Of a stretch of DNA of 30,954 nt, positions 9,746 to 22,371 are shown piece after piece. The stretch is from Chromera velia. Its lineage: Eukaryota; Sar; Chromeraceae. A program made the position numbers and the translations under genes. The DNA lies in assembly GCA_018398765.1 (NCBI GenBank), contig JAHBMJ010001113.1, positions 5,001 to 35,954 of the forward strand. Direction: 5' to 3'. Under the pieces are notes generated by a model, which did not search any database, was not told the origin of the DNA, and saw nothing but the letters and a program-made list of their open reading frames with translations. Every line of letters starts with the position of its first letter. Position 1 is the first letter of the stretch.

Positions 9746-9849
9746 ATGCATGTCAGGGAAGGTCATGATCGGAGGCTCGGTGAGTCTCCGACGCAGGTCC
9801 TGAAAGGCTTTGTTTGCTGCTGTTATCCACTGGAATGGGATGGGCTTCT

Positions 9850-10600
9850 TATCCTTGTCGTGTGTCTTCAACAACTCTGTCAACGGGTGGGCGATTTGAG
9901 CAAACTTCTGAACGAATCCTCTGTAGTAATTGCATAGGTAAACGAAAGTTCGGAGAGAGGGGCGATCGGTAGGAGTGGGCCACTTTTGGATCTTCTCTGT
10001 ATTTTTCTTGCTCGGACGGGTCCCTCGAGCCGAGACTGAATGCCCCAAATACTTCACCTCCCTCTTTCCTATCTGTGCCTTTTCAAGTCACAACTTCAGA
10101 CCTGCCGCTCGGACGAGTTGGAAGACTTCTCACAGATCACGGAGGTGCTCTGCATGGCTATGGCTGAAAACAATGACGTCATCAACGTACACCATGGCAA
10201 TTTCGCGTGGCAAGGCTGCCAAGACGAGAGTCATCGCTTGCTGAAATTCTGAGGGCGCGTTCACGAGACCAAAGGGCATGCGCAGAAACTTATACAGCCC
10301 GAAAGGGGTTACAAAGGCTGTCTTCTCTCGGTCCTCCGGCTTCAGAAGAAGCTGGTGGAACCCGCTGGTGTAATCAAGGGCTGAGAAGACCGAAGAGCCT
10401 GCCAATTTGTCAAGTGTCTCCTGAATTCTCGGGAGAGGGAAGAGGTCTCTCTTTGTCACCTCGTTCAACCTCCTGAAGTTAAAACAGAAGCGGGTGCTCC
10501 CATCTGGCTTCTTCACCAGCATAACAGGCGCTGCCCATGGAGAACGGGAGGGCTGAATGATGCCTGCCTCCTCCATCGTATCGATCTCTTTCTTCACCTG
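9850..10600 (-). other. Reverse transcriptase of the gypsy fossil
   Basis: Clear RT motifs appear in order. They are the region after [17 protein letters not shown], motif A with [12 protein letters not shown], motif B with [16 protein letters not shown], and motif C with YVDD at 10178-10189. The thumb/connection region follows (FVYLCNYYRGFVQKF). These are strong Ty3/gypsy signatures. Confidence 0.92.
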
Positions 10601-11407
10601 CTCTCTCTGATGGTAGGGGATACGATCCTGACTCCAACGGATGGGGACACTCATCTCCATTGGGATCGTCACGTAATACGGCTATCCCTCCACCTCCAAA
10701 GTGCCGAGATCGAAACGCTCTCATGACCACAGGTCGTTGAATTCCTCTAAAACCTGCACATAATCTCCCTTCCACTCCTTCGGCACTTCTCCCAGAACCT
10801 TCTCGAGATCGATTTTCGGAAAGTCCGTCTGCAAGGGAAAAGAAGGAGGACAATTGAGCGCAGTATCTGAACTCATGTCATTGGAAAAGAGGCGAGCAGA
10901 GGGAGCGACTGACCAAGGGTGTGACGGGGCCTGCTCCCCAGACCATTTCTCAGACGGTTTTCCTGGGGACATGCGTTCACAACTCCTCAATCCCTCGGTC
11001 GCAGTCGTTGTCCTTGCTCCTGGATAGTCAGATACTTTTGTGACTGCAGAGACCACAGCAATGTGGGCTGCCGACTCTGCAAATAAAAGGACTGTCTTTG
11101 GTCCTACTATGAGTTTGACTCGGGAAATGTTGGTGACTTCAATGACTGCCACCCCTCTACACACCACTGCCAACTGTTCCGGAACTGCCAATCCCGGGTG
11201 GGCGCGGGAAAAATTCTTTCTGACCATCACCTCTGCCCCTTCAGGGGCATCTACAGAGACTCTCATCAATGCTTGGTGCCAACGAGGCACGCGAGTCCGC
11301 TTCAATGTGGAGACTACGGTTGGATGGAGACCATCATCATCAAATACATCAAATTCTGGGAGACCTTCCACATAGATTCTCTTATTGCGAGAGCAGTAGA
11401 AGATCTT

Positions 11408-11701
11408 CGGTGCCCTTGCCCGAAGGAAATCCATCCCCAAAATCAACTCATACCCTGAATTCTCTGTGACCAGCATAGGGTGTTCCACCGGTTTGGAAGG
11501 GTCGGTGGGGTGTGCAATCTGTACGTCCATCTCCCCCACTGTCGAAACCCCTTGATTTCCTACAGCCACCAAACCCAGAGAGGCTGCTCGTATCTCCCCT
11601 TTTCCCCTGCTTGCTACTACTACATCAACTGAACTGACTTGTGCATCTGTGTCAATCAAACCTGTCACAACATGCCCAGAAATCAATACAGAGACCCATG
11701 G
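11408..11701 (-). other. Aspartic protease segment of the gypsy fossil
   Basis: The reading has a retropepsin-like pattern: a hydrophobic strand into a GLIDT active-site region, then about 70 residues later [10 protein letters not shown], the usual C-terminal protease signature of gypsy elements. It lies between the zinc knuckle and the reverse transcriptase. Confidence 0.75.
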
Positions 11702-11946
11702 CCTCAGGGCAGCTTTCACTCCTTCGCTTTTTACAGCAGAGCCGTCCGGAGCAAGAGATGGCCTGCGGGGTTTGTCTACCTCTTCCCTCTCCCCTTCACC
11801 CCACACAGCACCAGCCGACACACGAGCTGGTGCGGGACTTCGAGGATACACAGGGGTACTGCGAGCAGGGGGGGAAGGAGGCAACTTCGCACTCAGGGCA
11901 GCCGGACCAGCCTCTAGGGCCGGCCGCCCTGCCCGTTTCCTGACGG

Positions 11947-11988
11947 GCAATCCGCTTTTCTGTGCTTTTTTGAGCCACAAATGCCACA
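11947..11988 (-). other. CCHC zinc knuckle of the gypsy Gag
   Basis: The minus-strand reading contains [14 protein letters not shown], a CX2CX4HX4C zinc knuckle typical of retroelement nucleocapsid proteins. It is preceded by a Gln/Asn/Ser-rich basic stretch and sits between the capsid-like segment and the protease. Confidence 0.85.
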
Positions 11989-12577
11989 GCCCCAGTAGTT
12001 CTGATGACCGACTGTCCCCCACCCTGGTAGTTTGCTGCGGGATCCTCTGCGGTCGTTCCTTCCAGCTGCAGGTAGTGCGGACTGGCCGAAGTACTGGGAT
12101 TTGTGGGAGTTGTTGTAGCTCGGCTGCTGCTGGGGAGGGCGGTAGGAGCCTCTGTTGCTATTCTGGAGTTGCTGTCTGAGAGCCACGATCTCTGCTCTCA
12201 ACTGGTCGACTGCTGTTCGACTGTAGTCAGGCTGGGTTTGAAAATTGGGTGTCTGGGGTCCTCCCTGCTTGCCTATGCTTGCCCTTGGGTGCCTGCATGG
12301 CTGCGAGCTTTGCGAGTCCCTTCTCTTTGCTAATCTGCTTGTGCAGGAACCTTACTCGGATGATCAGTCGGGCCCAGTCGTTGATTGGCGGTTCGGATGT
12401 CAATCGCGAGTTGAGGCCTTTGTAAAGGGTCCCAATGAAGGGAAGGATGCGTGCTTTTCTTTCATGGCCGGGGCTGGCCTTTCGATACTCTGCAAGGAAA
12501 TGATCGAGGTGTTGATCAAAATCGCCACCGGGGGAGAGGCGATAGCTTCCGAGAGTATAGACCGCCTGTGTTTGTTT

Positions 12578-12952
12578 TTAGGGTGTGGGTCGGAATTCTT
12601 GGAGGAAAGAAGCCTCCAGTGCTGCCTCATTTGCACATAAGTTTCCTTTCTCTTTCAACCAATCCGTGAAAAGGTCCCTTACCCCATGCCTCTGCACCAG
12701 AACCTTGAGTTCCTCGATGTTCAAGTTCCCATGGGTGTACTTAGCCTTGAAGAGGGTCCACCAAGTGTCTGCATCGTGTTTCTTTGGGTCAAAGGGGTCG
12801 CAGATCAGCCGGATATCCAAAGTCTTTAGCTTTGCCAAATCGACTGGTATGTTGTTGAAGTGGTCGAATAGGCTTGCAAGTGGAGCGGGTTCAGCTTCTT
12901 CTATGTTGGCAGAAAGGGAAGGATTGAGAAAGCTCCTTCCTGAACGAAGCAA
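12578..12952 (-). other. Gag-like segment of the gypsy fossil
   Basis: This 124-residue reading includes a stretch resembling the capsid region of gypsy Gag proteins: a block with WWTLFKAKY, and a downstream block with DLFTDWLKEKG and EAALEASFLQEF. It lies just after the 5' LTR and primer site, where gag is expected. The assignment rests on position and general pattern more than on strong motifs. Confidence 0.6.
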
Positions 12953-13000
12953 ACCGAGAAGGGCGCGAAAAGAAAAGGGTGCAGAGGTCCCTCAAATCGG

Positions 13001-13016
13001 AAATGCTCTGCTGCCA
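13001..13016 (-). promoter_or_regulatory. Probable tRNA primer-binding site
   Basis: One base inside the 5' LTR the minus strand reads TGGCAGCAGAGCATTT. It starts with TGG, as expected for pairing with a tRNA 3' CCA. It resembles the initiator-methionine tRNA sites of many gypsy elements (TGGTAGCAGAG or TGGTATCAGAGC). The tRNA is inferred, because the host's tRNA sequence is not in the window. Confidence 0.6.
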
Positions 13017-13017
13017 C

Positions 13018-13524
13018 TGATGAATCCGCTAGTGGGCAAGCTAGCGAGCTATACGGGGCTCTACATACACACAACTTACTTGAGTCTACTTCGGTACTCG
13101 TCTGTCGGGTCCTTCATCGTCACTTCGAGTCGTTCTGGTAAGATCCTTTCTGTATGGCTTGTCAAGTAATTCTGGCTTCGCATGTATGCACGTCTGTATC
13201 GCTTTCCAAGTGAATTCAGATACGTACATGGATGCAATATCACGTCTGTTTCCATCTTTCCATCTCTGTATGTTCACGTTTTATGCTTCTTTCTGATACT
13301 GAGATCAGTCTCACTTCTGTTGCCATCTGTTGTTGATGTGTTGCTTTGACAGTATTGCTGCAACTGTGTTGTTTGCACTGTTAAGACTGCCGCACGCCTG
13401 ACGCACGCTCGGCGGGCTGTTCGTTCTATGGGTCCACTCCCGCGCGCGCGCCTGACGCACGCTCGGCAGGCCGTCCGTTCTGTGGGTCCGCTCCCACGGC
13501 CGCTTTCTAAATTAGGGCACAACA
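13018..13524 (-). repeat. Gypsy LTR (5' LTR relative to the element)
   Basis: It is the 507-bp partner of 761-1267, with the same TG...CA ends. It is followed by the 5-bp target duplication TTATT (13525-13529). The primer-binding site lies just inside it at about 13001-13016, which makes it the 5' LTR on the minus strand. Confidence 0.92.
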
Positions 13525-13529
13525 TTATT

Positions 13530-14675
13530 CAACTCAAAGTTTTAAACATCTTTCAACCCTAGTTTCAACCCTAGTTGTAGTCCTAGTTATTATTGTACGT
13601 TTGTCTCTACTAGTGTTTCTACTAGTGTCTTCACCATTCCATCATCGACTTTGTTGAACACGGACCAACTAATCTTTTTTCCCTTGTTCAACTGCACTGT
13701 CACCAGACTTTTCTCTCTTTTCTTTACTGTGTCTGTTAAAAAAACTAACCATGTCTTCTTGTTTTCCATTCACATTGACTTGCATCCACCCTTTCTTTCT
13801 TATAAATTCTGCAGCCACTTCAGTAAATTCTACAGCGCTCAGCAGCAACAGAAACTCAATGTAATGCTTGAGCAGTGTAAGGAGAACGGAGGCCAGACAA
13901 TTCGCGTTGCTGACCTCCTAAGTAATTACAAAGTCATCACAAAGATTGGGTAAATATGATGGTCTTTGCTTCTGCTTTCGCTTCCTTTATTTTGTGTGTT
14001 CATTTCAGACGGTCCGCGTATTCATTCGAGAGACGCTGTCAGCTAGATAGACACAGACACAAAGACGCACACACATACACATACGTCTGTGGTGGTTCTC
14101 TCAGACACATCTGACGTCCTTCTTGTTTCCCTCCTCTGAGGGATGCCGGATGATGGACTAGGTGATAGAGTAACTGAATGTGAGAGACAAGGGAGACAGA
14201 GGGAGTGACCCGGTCTATCGTTTCACCATTCATACTAATTGAAAAAGGAATCAAGTCTGCGTGTATGGCACTGCATGCAGCGACCATCGTAAAAGGGGAT
14301 TACAGGGATGAAGGCAAGCAGGCGGGTGAAGGGAAAAGGGGGCTCTCTTTTGTCCTATGCAAAGAGTGACAAGAAGGATGGATGTATGAATGCAGACAGA
14401 AGAACAGACAGAGGAGAAGTTCTTTGACTGGCTCTTTAACAATATCTAGGACGATATACATTTCGAAGCTCTAGTCGAAGCTAGTTTTGGTTAATCTTTT
14501 TAAGCGTCTACCAAGCTAAAAGTGAAACTGGGATCCTAGATATGATTCAAACTCTAGTTGAAGCTAGTCATTTAACCTTTATTTTTTTATATATATACAA
14601 TAAAATTTTAAATTAAAAAAAAAAAAGAATAGACGTTTTCAGATTTTTTTTTTTTTACCACTGTACGTCCCCTAG
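13530..14675 (+). repeat. Right part of R copy 1, with about 500 bases absent from copy 2
   Basis: From 13530 to about 13744 and from about 14246 to 14675 the sequence matches R copy 2 closely. Between them lies a segment missing from copy 2, with a short A run at the junction in both copies. In the extra segment a plus-strand frame around 13828-13953 reads FYSAQQQQKLNVMLEQCKEN and ends at a GT (13949 region). A pyrimidine tract and CAG follow about 60 bases later (near 14008). This could be a fragment of a spliced gene, either a captured host exon or the remnant of a transposase gene. The function is unknown. Confidence 0.6.
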
Positions 14676-14683
14676 ATTTAAGT
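14676..14683. repeat. Target-site duplication of R copy 1, right
   Basis: ATTTAAGT follows the terminal CTAG of R copy 1 and matches 595-602 exactly. Confidence 0.85.
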
Positions 14684-14969
14684 CAATTAGAATTAAATTA
14701 TTAAATCAATGGTTTAGCTAACGGTCTGGATATATTGGTTCACTAAATATAGGCTTTAATTATGCTAAAAACGAAAAAAAAAATGACGTTTTATTTTTTA
14801 GAAGAATTTTACAAAGATTATTGAAAGATAAAATATTTCATTATGCTAGTCAATATGTTAAATTCAGCTTTCAGAGTCTAAGTCTTGTTCAGATCTAGAT
14901 ACACATGTTCAGATCGACCTCAGTTCGATCAGACTCAGTTCAAAGTTCATGTCTAAATTTATGTGTGCC
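14684..14969. other. AT-rich spacer
   Basis: This AT-rich stretch contains poly(A) and poly(T) runs. I see no ORF of note and no RNA gene. Confidence 0.5.
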
Positions 14970-15872
14970 CAGGGTTACTTTTTTGCTAGCTTTTTTGTCT
15001 GGTAACGACCCCTCTCTACCGGTAATTACCAGATTATCGGTAATTGACTTCAATTACTAAGCTTTGCCAGAAAAAAAAAAATTGAGCCTCAAAAAATAAT
15101 TTTCACCTGTGGCGCAACCCCCAATCTACAGTTTTAAATACTTGTTTTAACGTTTTTAACACTTAGAAATCAAGTTAGGAATTAAAAAAATAAAAAAAAC
15201 TGTTTGTCTGATTACTTCGGAATCCTGAATTTTAGCGTCTCTGCTAGTCTTTGCTTGTCTGTCAGTATTTGACTGCCTTTCGAATCTTGGCGTCCCTGCC
15301 TGCTTTATCTTAGTTTGAGCTTCTCTGACATCTGTGCCTGCCTCATTATCTTCCAAATCTTGGCGTGTGTACCCTAGTGTGTACCTGCCTTACGCTTACT
15401 TTTATCTCTACCATTCTGTGCATTTTAATTTTATATCTGTCGAGGCATGTTAGCTGTTCTCTTTATAAGACTCATACATGCTTCTGTTCGATCGACTATC
15501 ATCTTGATCTGTCTTATGTGCTATTAATTCTGGTCCGACTCGGAAAACTTCTACACCTAGCTAGACACCTAGGTTACGCACACAGAGCTAGTGATATAGT
15601 GCCCATCTGGTTTACAGTTAGCTAGTTTGAGCCAAAAAGGCTTAGATTGACTTAGTAATAACTATTAGTTAAGCATAAAATATATCTCTGTAAACAAATA
15701 ACTTGAAATTATGTTTATTATCATACATAGATTTTCTTGAATATGATTTGGAATCTACGCTTTGTCTTTATATTTTTTATCAAAATTTTTACAGGTAGCC
15801 GGCGACTCTACCAGTAATTACCGGTTGTCCGGTAATCAGTTTGCTTTACCACCAGAAAAATCGGCAACCCTG
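14970..15872. mobile_element. Possible old hAT-like non-autonomous element
   Basis: The left end begins CAGGGTTACTTTTTTGC. The right end, reverse-complemented, begins CAGGGTTGCCGATTTTTC, so the two ends form an imperfect inverted repeat starting CAGGGTT, a form common in hAT elements. The adjacent 8-mers TGTGTGCC (14962-14969) and TGTATACT (15873-15880) match at five of eight positions, and all three mismatches are transitions. They could be a decayed target duplication. No transposase is seen. Inside, a TACCGGTAATTACC-type palindromic block occurs near both ends. Confidence 0.45.
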
Positions 15873-15880
15873 TGTATACT

Positions 15881-16182
15881 TAGATATATGCATGTATATA
15901 TATATGTATATATATCTCTATAGAGATATCTCTAAAATTAGTTGAAATTATTTAGAAATCTAGTTAAAAACATACTTACTTACTTACTTAATTGTGGTTA
16001 AGCCTAGAGTCTCTGAAACTAGAGCCTGAGCTGAAACAAATGGCAACCCATGCATACAGTTGTAAACAAAAGGAGCAAACCGCCGCAGCTTAGCCTGCTT
16101 CCGCATGAATATGAACAACCACGACCCTCCGCAGCCTAGGCTGAAGCTAAAGGCTGAACAACCATACAAGACGCGCGTGCAC
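15881..16182. other. AT-rich spacer with simple repeats
   Basis: There is a TA-rich block at 15884-15935 and a short ACTT tandem run at about 15970-15990. A 61-codon minus-strand frame at 15984-16169 has no recognisable features. Confidence 0.5.
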
Positions 16183-16449
16183 TCATTTCAGATAAGCTTC
16201 GATCAGTGCAGTTGCCTTCTTTGGCTCCCGGTTCACAATGAATGAAATGAGCTCTCTTACATATGTCTCTTCTTCCCCGATACCTCTTCTCCCAGCTGCA
16301 GCAGTCCATCTTGCTCTGCAGACCCTTTCAGTGACAACGATTCCTGTTCTCTCTTTGAAATTCACTCTCTCTGCTAGTGAGTGAAGTTTGGATCTAAGCT
16401 GTTCTGTTCGTACGCATGTAAACAATCGATGCACCGCATCGTCGATCAT
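16183..16449 (-). CDS. Hypothetical small ORF or last exon
   Basis: The 88-residue minus-strand frame has protein-like composition: MIDDAVHRLFTCVRTEQLRS at the start, and an amphipathic helical end with YVRELISFIVNREPKKATAL. Just upstream on the minus strand is a pyrimidine-containing stretch ending TGTCCTGCAG (about 16466-16475), a possible splice acceptor, so this may be a terminal exon. No family is recognised and no upstream exon was found. Confidence 0.35.
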   Translation of the reverse strand: MIDDAVHRLFTCVRTEQLRSKLHSLAERVNFKERTGIVVTERVCRARWTAAAGRRGIGEEETYVRELISFIVNREPKKATALIEAYLK

Positions 16450-17929
16450 CTTTTTGCCTTCGACTGCAGGACAGTGAATACAGTGTTCTTCGCAGGATCT
16501 ACTGTGTCTCTTTCCCCCACCAGCACATACTCAAAGGAGAGAAGTGAAAAGAGAACTACCAGACAAGAGAGAGCGAGGCAGAGTATGCAATTGAACTGTA
16601 TAACCCTACCCCTTTCTAACCCTCCCCCCTAAAAACAATATGGCCAGACGTTGGTGGTAGTGCTGGTGTGATCGGTTTTCTATCTGAAAATTATTTAGTC
16701 AGGTATTACATGGATAGGTACCACATGAACGGCTGAGCCTATGCTCGCCGACGGGTCTTGAAGTCAACCATTCTGACAACCATTTTGAGGCTTCCCTTTC
16801 CTTTGCTTTCTGCCTGAGTGTCCATTTATTCGTTCCGTTTCTCCCTCTCTAGCTTTCTTTTCTGAAAAGATCTGGTGTGATTGTCTAAAGCATGCTACTG
16901 GCTGAATTGGCCCATACCGAGGTCAGTGATCTGTGCCATGCATCCTAGACTGCCCGAGGAACCTCCCTTTCTGTTCCTTTTATGCTTTCTGTGAAACCTC
17001 CTAATCGACAAGAAAGGATCTCTCTCATGGGACGTATACCAACCGAAACCAAAGTTGGCACCTTGAAAGAGTTATAGGGCAAACAAAATGTCCAGCGTAC
17101 AAATCGAAGCCTAGATCGAAGCTGCAATGCATCAAGTATAACGATACTCTAACTTACTGGTAAGGCTTCCAGCGAGTACGTTGCTACCGGTTCCCAGAGC
17201 GCCTGCAGTAAAGGAACTTTGCATCGAGGGGGTAAAGGACCTAAGGATGAACAAGTGCCCATCACTGCCCCCAAACAGCATTCAGCACTTTCAAGTCGGT
17301 CCCTGACTAACTTTCTTGGGTCAATATATATAATGTGTCAAAACTTGAATAAAGAATTAAGCAAGTGAAGGACGGAAGGAACTCTGCCCAAAAATTTATA
17401 AAACTGTAGCCTATAATTAAAGGTCATGCAGATTGGGATTCAGTCTCGGGAACAGCTAAGAAGTTCAGTAGCAACATCCAGAAGATAACATTCTGTTACA
17501 TTCATGAAATTCATGATGTAAAGTTTGACACCAGTGTCATCATGAGTCCTAGCATGCATGAGTCATGTCAGAGTACAACGCATCAACTTTAATCATTAGA
17601 TTACATGCATTTAATTCACATGATTTCAGAGGCACAAATTTTGAATTGAAGAACCAAATCATGACAGGATGGCTTCATTTTGACATGTGCCACCGAGACA
17701 GACACATAGGGATCACTTGAACGCGGCAACTTGCGATTTTATTTCGATCGAGACACGCATGCAGGTGTTTATGCATTCATGTAAAAATGCACTTATGCAT
17801 GCACGCAGGCGGCTCTGAAGGCCGCCTTTGACGGCCGGTCGATCCGAAAAGTAAAACTGACACGCAAACCGACAAGAGCAGACAAAGCGGCCTTAATTCG
17901 GAAGGCTGCATGGCAAGAAGGAGGCACGA
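16450..17929. other. Spacer with no recognised gene
   Basis: No long frame, RNA gene or terminal repeat stands out across this stretch. There are several short palindromes built on TCATGA and ATGCAT, for example around 17505-17570 and 17755-17810. Confidence 0.45.
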
Positions 17930-18151
17930 ATGAGCCAACAGACCTCAACTAATACGGCATACATGTACGAGAATGAAAACTTGAACACAAGAAACATGCA
18001 CAGCGCCCCCATGGACGGTCTCGTGAGGCACGCATCCACCCATGGGACAGCCCCAAAAGACCCACAGGTGCTTTACCGCGTTTTCCCGCTCCCCCCCATT
18101 TCGGAAGAAGAGATGTCTCCTGACAGAAGTCCAAACAAAGCAGACTGCTAA
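17930..18151 (+). CDS. Weak hypothetical ORF
   Basis: A 73-residue frame starts MSQQTSTNTAYMYENENLN and ends PISEEEMSPDRSPNKADC. The composition is polar and could be genuine coding sequence, but there is no domain, no neighbour in the same orientation and no start context to support it. The opposite strand is also open here. Confidence 0.22.
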   Translation: MSQQTSTNTAYMYENENLNTRNMHSAPMDGLVRHASTHGTAPKDPQVLYRVFPLPPISEEEMSPDRSPNKADC

Positions 18152-18339
18152 GAGAAGCCGATCACACACCTTTTTGCTCCAGCAACGAATGAAGCAAGGT
18201 CCTTACGTCGGCTCTGGTCACTCTCTCTGCCGTGATCTGCTCTGGTTGTTGTCACGGAGCGCAAGCGGGCGTCTTCTCTTTTCTTCACCGACAGTCACTG
18301 AATGTCCATTTGTTCCTGTGGTCTTGCGCCACGAGCTCT

Positions 18340-18343
<4 letters not shown>

Positions 18344-18378
<35 letters not shown>

Positions 18379-18389
18379 AGACACAGACA

Positions 18390-18434
<45 letters not shown>
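18344..18434. repeat. CA/GA microsatellite
   Basis: A compound simple repeat of CA dinucleotides, with ACAGAC interruptions, passes into a GA run. Long Cys-Val or Thr-His frames across it are artefacts of the repeat. Confidence 0.95.
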
Positions 18435-18436
<2 letters not shown>

Positions 18437-20121
18437 CATGCAGGTGCGAGCATCAATGTGGGACAGATCACATGCACAAATGCGGATTCCTTCCAATGTT
18501 CATGCACACAAATTTTGGGAGCGATCTCCCTGTCTGTCATTCAACGACTTATAGGGTGAAGAGAGAGTAAGAAGGACGGCAAAGAAAGCGTTTTTGACGA
18601 AGGAGGAAACTCCGACGTCAACATTATTGAAATTCAGAAACGAATGAAGAGACAAACAAAAACAGATTCACATAAAGAGTCGATCATGCTAAAGAAGATT
18701 CGAATTGGATCAAGACGGTATGGGAGACTGGTGGTCGGGAAGCCTGTCTCCTTCCTCTTCCGTTCCCTTCCATCCCCTCCCTCGCCTTTCCCCCTTCTTT
18801 CAACAGAAGAGAAAGGAGAAATTCTTCCTCTCTTCATGCTTCCTCTTCCCCTATTCCCTCTATGTTCTTCACGGCCTCATTTAATTTCTTCTCGATGCCT
18901 CCTTCCCCCCCCCCAACCATCCAACGTCTCCAAGGACGATCAGGTCGCCCCGGGGAGGAGGGAAGGGGAGGGGGGGGGCAGACCATCCAGCAGGTCCATC
19001 CGGGAAAGGCAGGGGAGCAGGAAAGGAAAGGCGGAACCCCAGACAGACACAGACACAAAGAAAGAAGGAAAATTCAGCCATCCGCCCTCCAGCCAAGCAA
19101 TCGATGCTGAAGGGAGGAAACGAAGCAGACACCGCTCTCAAATATGTCCCCGTTCCTTTCCTTTCCTTTCCCACCCATACATACACACAAAAAACAAGCA
19201 AGAGTGGAGGCGGAGAGGAGGTCCATCTGTCTGTCTGTTGTCTAGTTACCAGGATGCTCCAGCATGCAGATGGAACCTTTCACAGATCCACTCGACCCAC
19301 CGGACCGATCGGATCCGTTCGGTATGTGTGACTGGATGAAGAGAGAGAAAAATCAGGAGTTGAAGCAGGTCGGGAGGACCGTCCTGCAGTTTCGAAGAAG
19401 ACAAACAACACAGAGAGAGCAGCCTCGCACCCTGCTCCCTGCTCACTCGGACCGACGGCACAAGCAACTGCTGGCTACATGTAGATAGGTGACTCAATCT
19501 GTACAATAGACCCCTCTTTCTTCCTCCCCCCCTAAAAGTCCAGTCAGGGACGTATCCTGCCTAATAATAATAAGGGGTTTGAGAGAAAGGGACATGTGGA
19601 GAAAGTGGAGGCGGAGAGAAGGGCCAGTCTGTAGGGGAGGAACTTCTCCCACCCTCCAGCAGACACCATGCAACACCGACACGCAAACAGAAAGATGCAG
19701 AACGCAAGAGGAAGATCGGAAGAAGAAGGGAGGGAGCAAACATCTGAAGACCGAAAAAGCTCGCGAGGCAAAGCACAAGGAAAGAGAAACTAAATCGCCG
19801 GATTGCGACGCTCGAGAGGGAAACAGAAAGAGACAGGCAAAGAAGGAATAAGAGAAGATGCACCAAACGCGCTCTCCTTCCCGTTGAAGTTCTCCCTCCT
19901 TCATGCTCCCTGCAATTTCCACCCTTTGCATTCCGGCCCCCTTTCTCCTTCAGGCTCTCTGCCTCTCTCCTCTTCCCTTCTTTTCTCGACCAGAGACAGA
20001 GAGGGTGGAGGCAGGGAAAAGAAAAAACACACGAACAGAGACGGGAATGGGAGGATAGAAGAAACAGACAAGGCACTCTGCTCGCAACTCAGACATCATC
20101 CCTCACCCCCTCTCTGCTCTA
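18435..20121. other. Low-complexity spacer downstream of the minus-strand SLBP-like gene
   Basis: Purine-rich and pyrimidine-rich tracts alternate, so both strands hold long chance frames rich in Arg/Lys/Gly or Ser/Pro/Leu. A motif close to AGTGGAGGCGGAGAG occurs at about 19203 and again at about 19608. The part next to 20121 should include the 3' UTR of the minus-strand gene, but I cannot place a polyadenylation site. Confidence 0.45.

Positions 20122-22371
<2,250 letters not shown>

Larger units (their letters stand above)
761..13524 (-). mobile_element. Ty3/gypsy chromovirus-type LTR element, broken fossil
   Basis: Two 507-bp direct repeats (761-1267 and 13018-13524) bound the element, with TTATT duplicated at 756-760 and 13525-13529. 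Reading on the minus strand, the order is LTR, primer-binding site, gag region, zinc knuckle, aspartic protease, reverse transcriptase, RNase H, integrase, chromodomain-like tail, polypurine tract, LTR. That order and the integrase-chromodomain tail point to the chromovirus branch of Ty3/gypsy. Removing the nested Penelope-like insertion leaves about 6.6 kb, a usual length for the family. The coding part is broken in several places beyond that insertion. The LTRs differ at 14 of 507 positions by my count, so the insertion is fairly young. Confidence 0.9.
603..14675 (+). mobile_element. MITE family R, copy 1, interrupted by a gypsy element
   Basis: The left end reads CTAGGCGACGCACAGTGGT followed by a long A tract. 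The right end is the inverted form, a T tract followed by ACCACTGTACGTCCCCTAG. The flanks carry a perfect 8-bp duplication, ATTTAAGT, at 595-602 and 14676-14683. An 8-bp duplication with short inverted repeats is typical of hAT-like elements, although other superfamilies also make 8-9 bp duplications. No transposase is recognisable, so the element looks non-autonomous. Its own sequence is 603-760 plus 13525-14675; everything between is the nested gypsy insertion. Compared with copy 2 (27766-28579) it has about 500 extra bases, roughly 13745-14245. Strand is arbitrary. Confidence 0.85.

Noticed and set aside
13017-13050. CTGATGAATCCGCTAGTGGGC at the LTR edge, resembling one arm of a hammerhead ribozyme
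   Set aside because: The needed GAAA after the second stem is missing (CAAG instead), it lies on the strand opposite to the element's transcript, and the leading C belongs to the sequence outside the LTR.
18644-19339. A 231-codon plus-strand frame
   Set aside because: It runs through purine/pyrimidine-rich low-complexity DNA, the opposite strand is also open, and there is no domain or splice structure.
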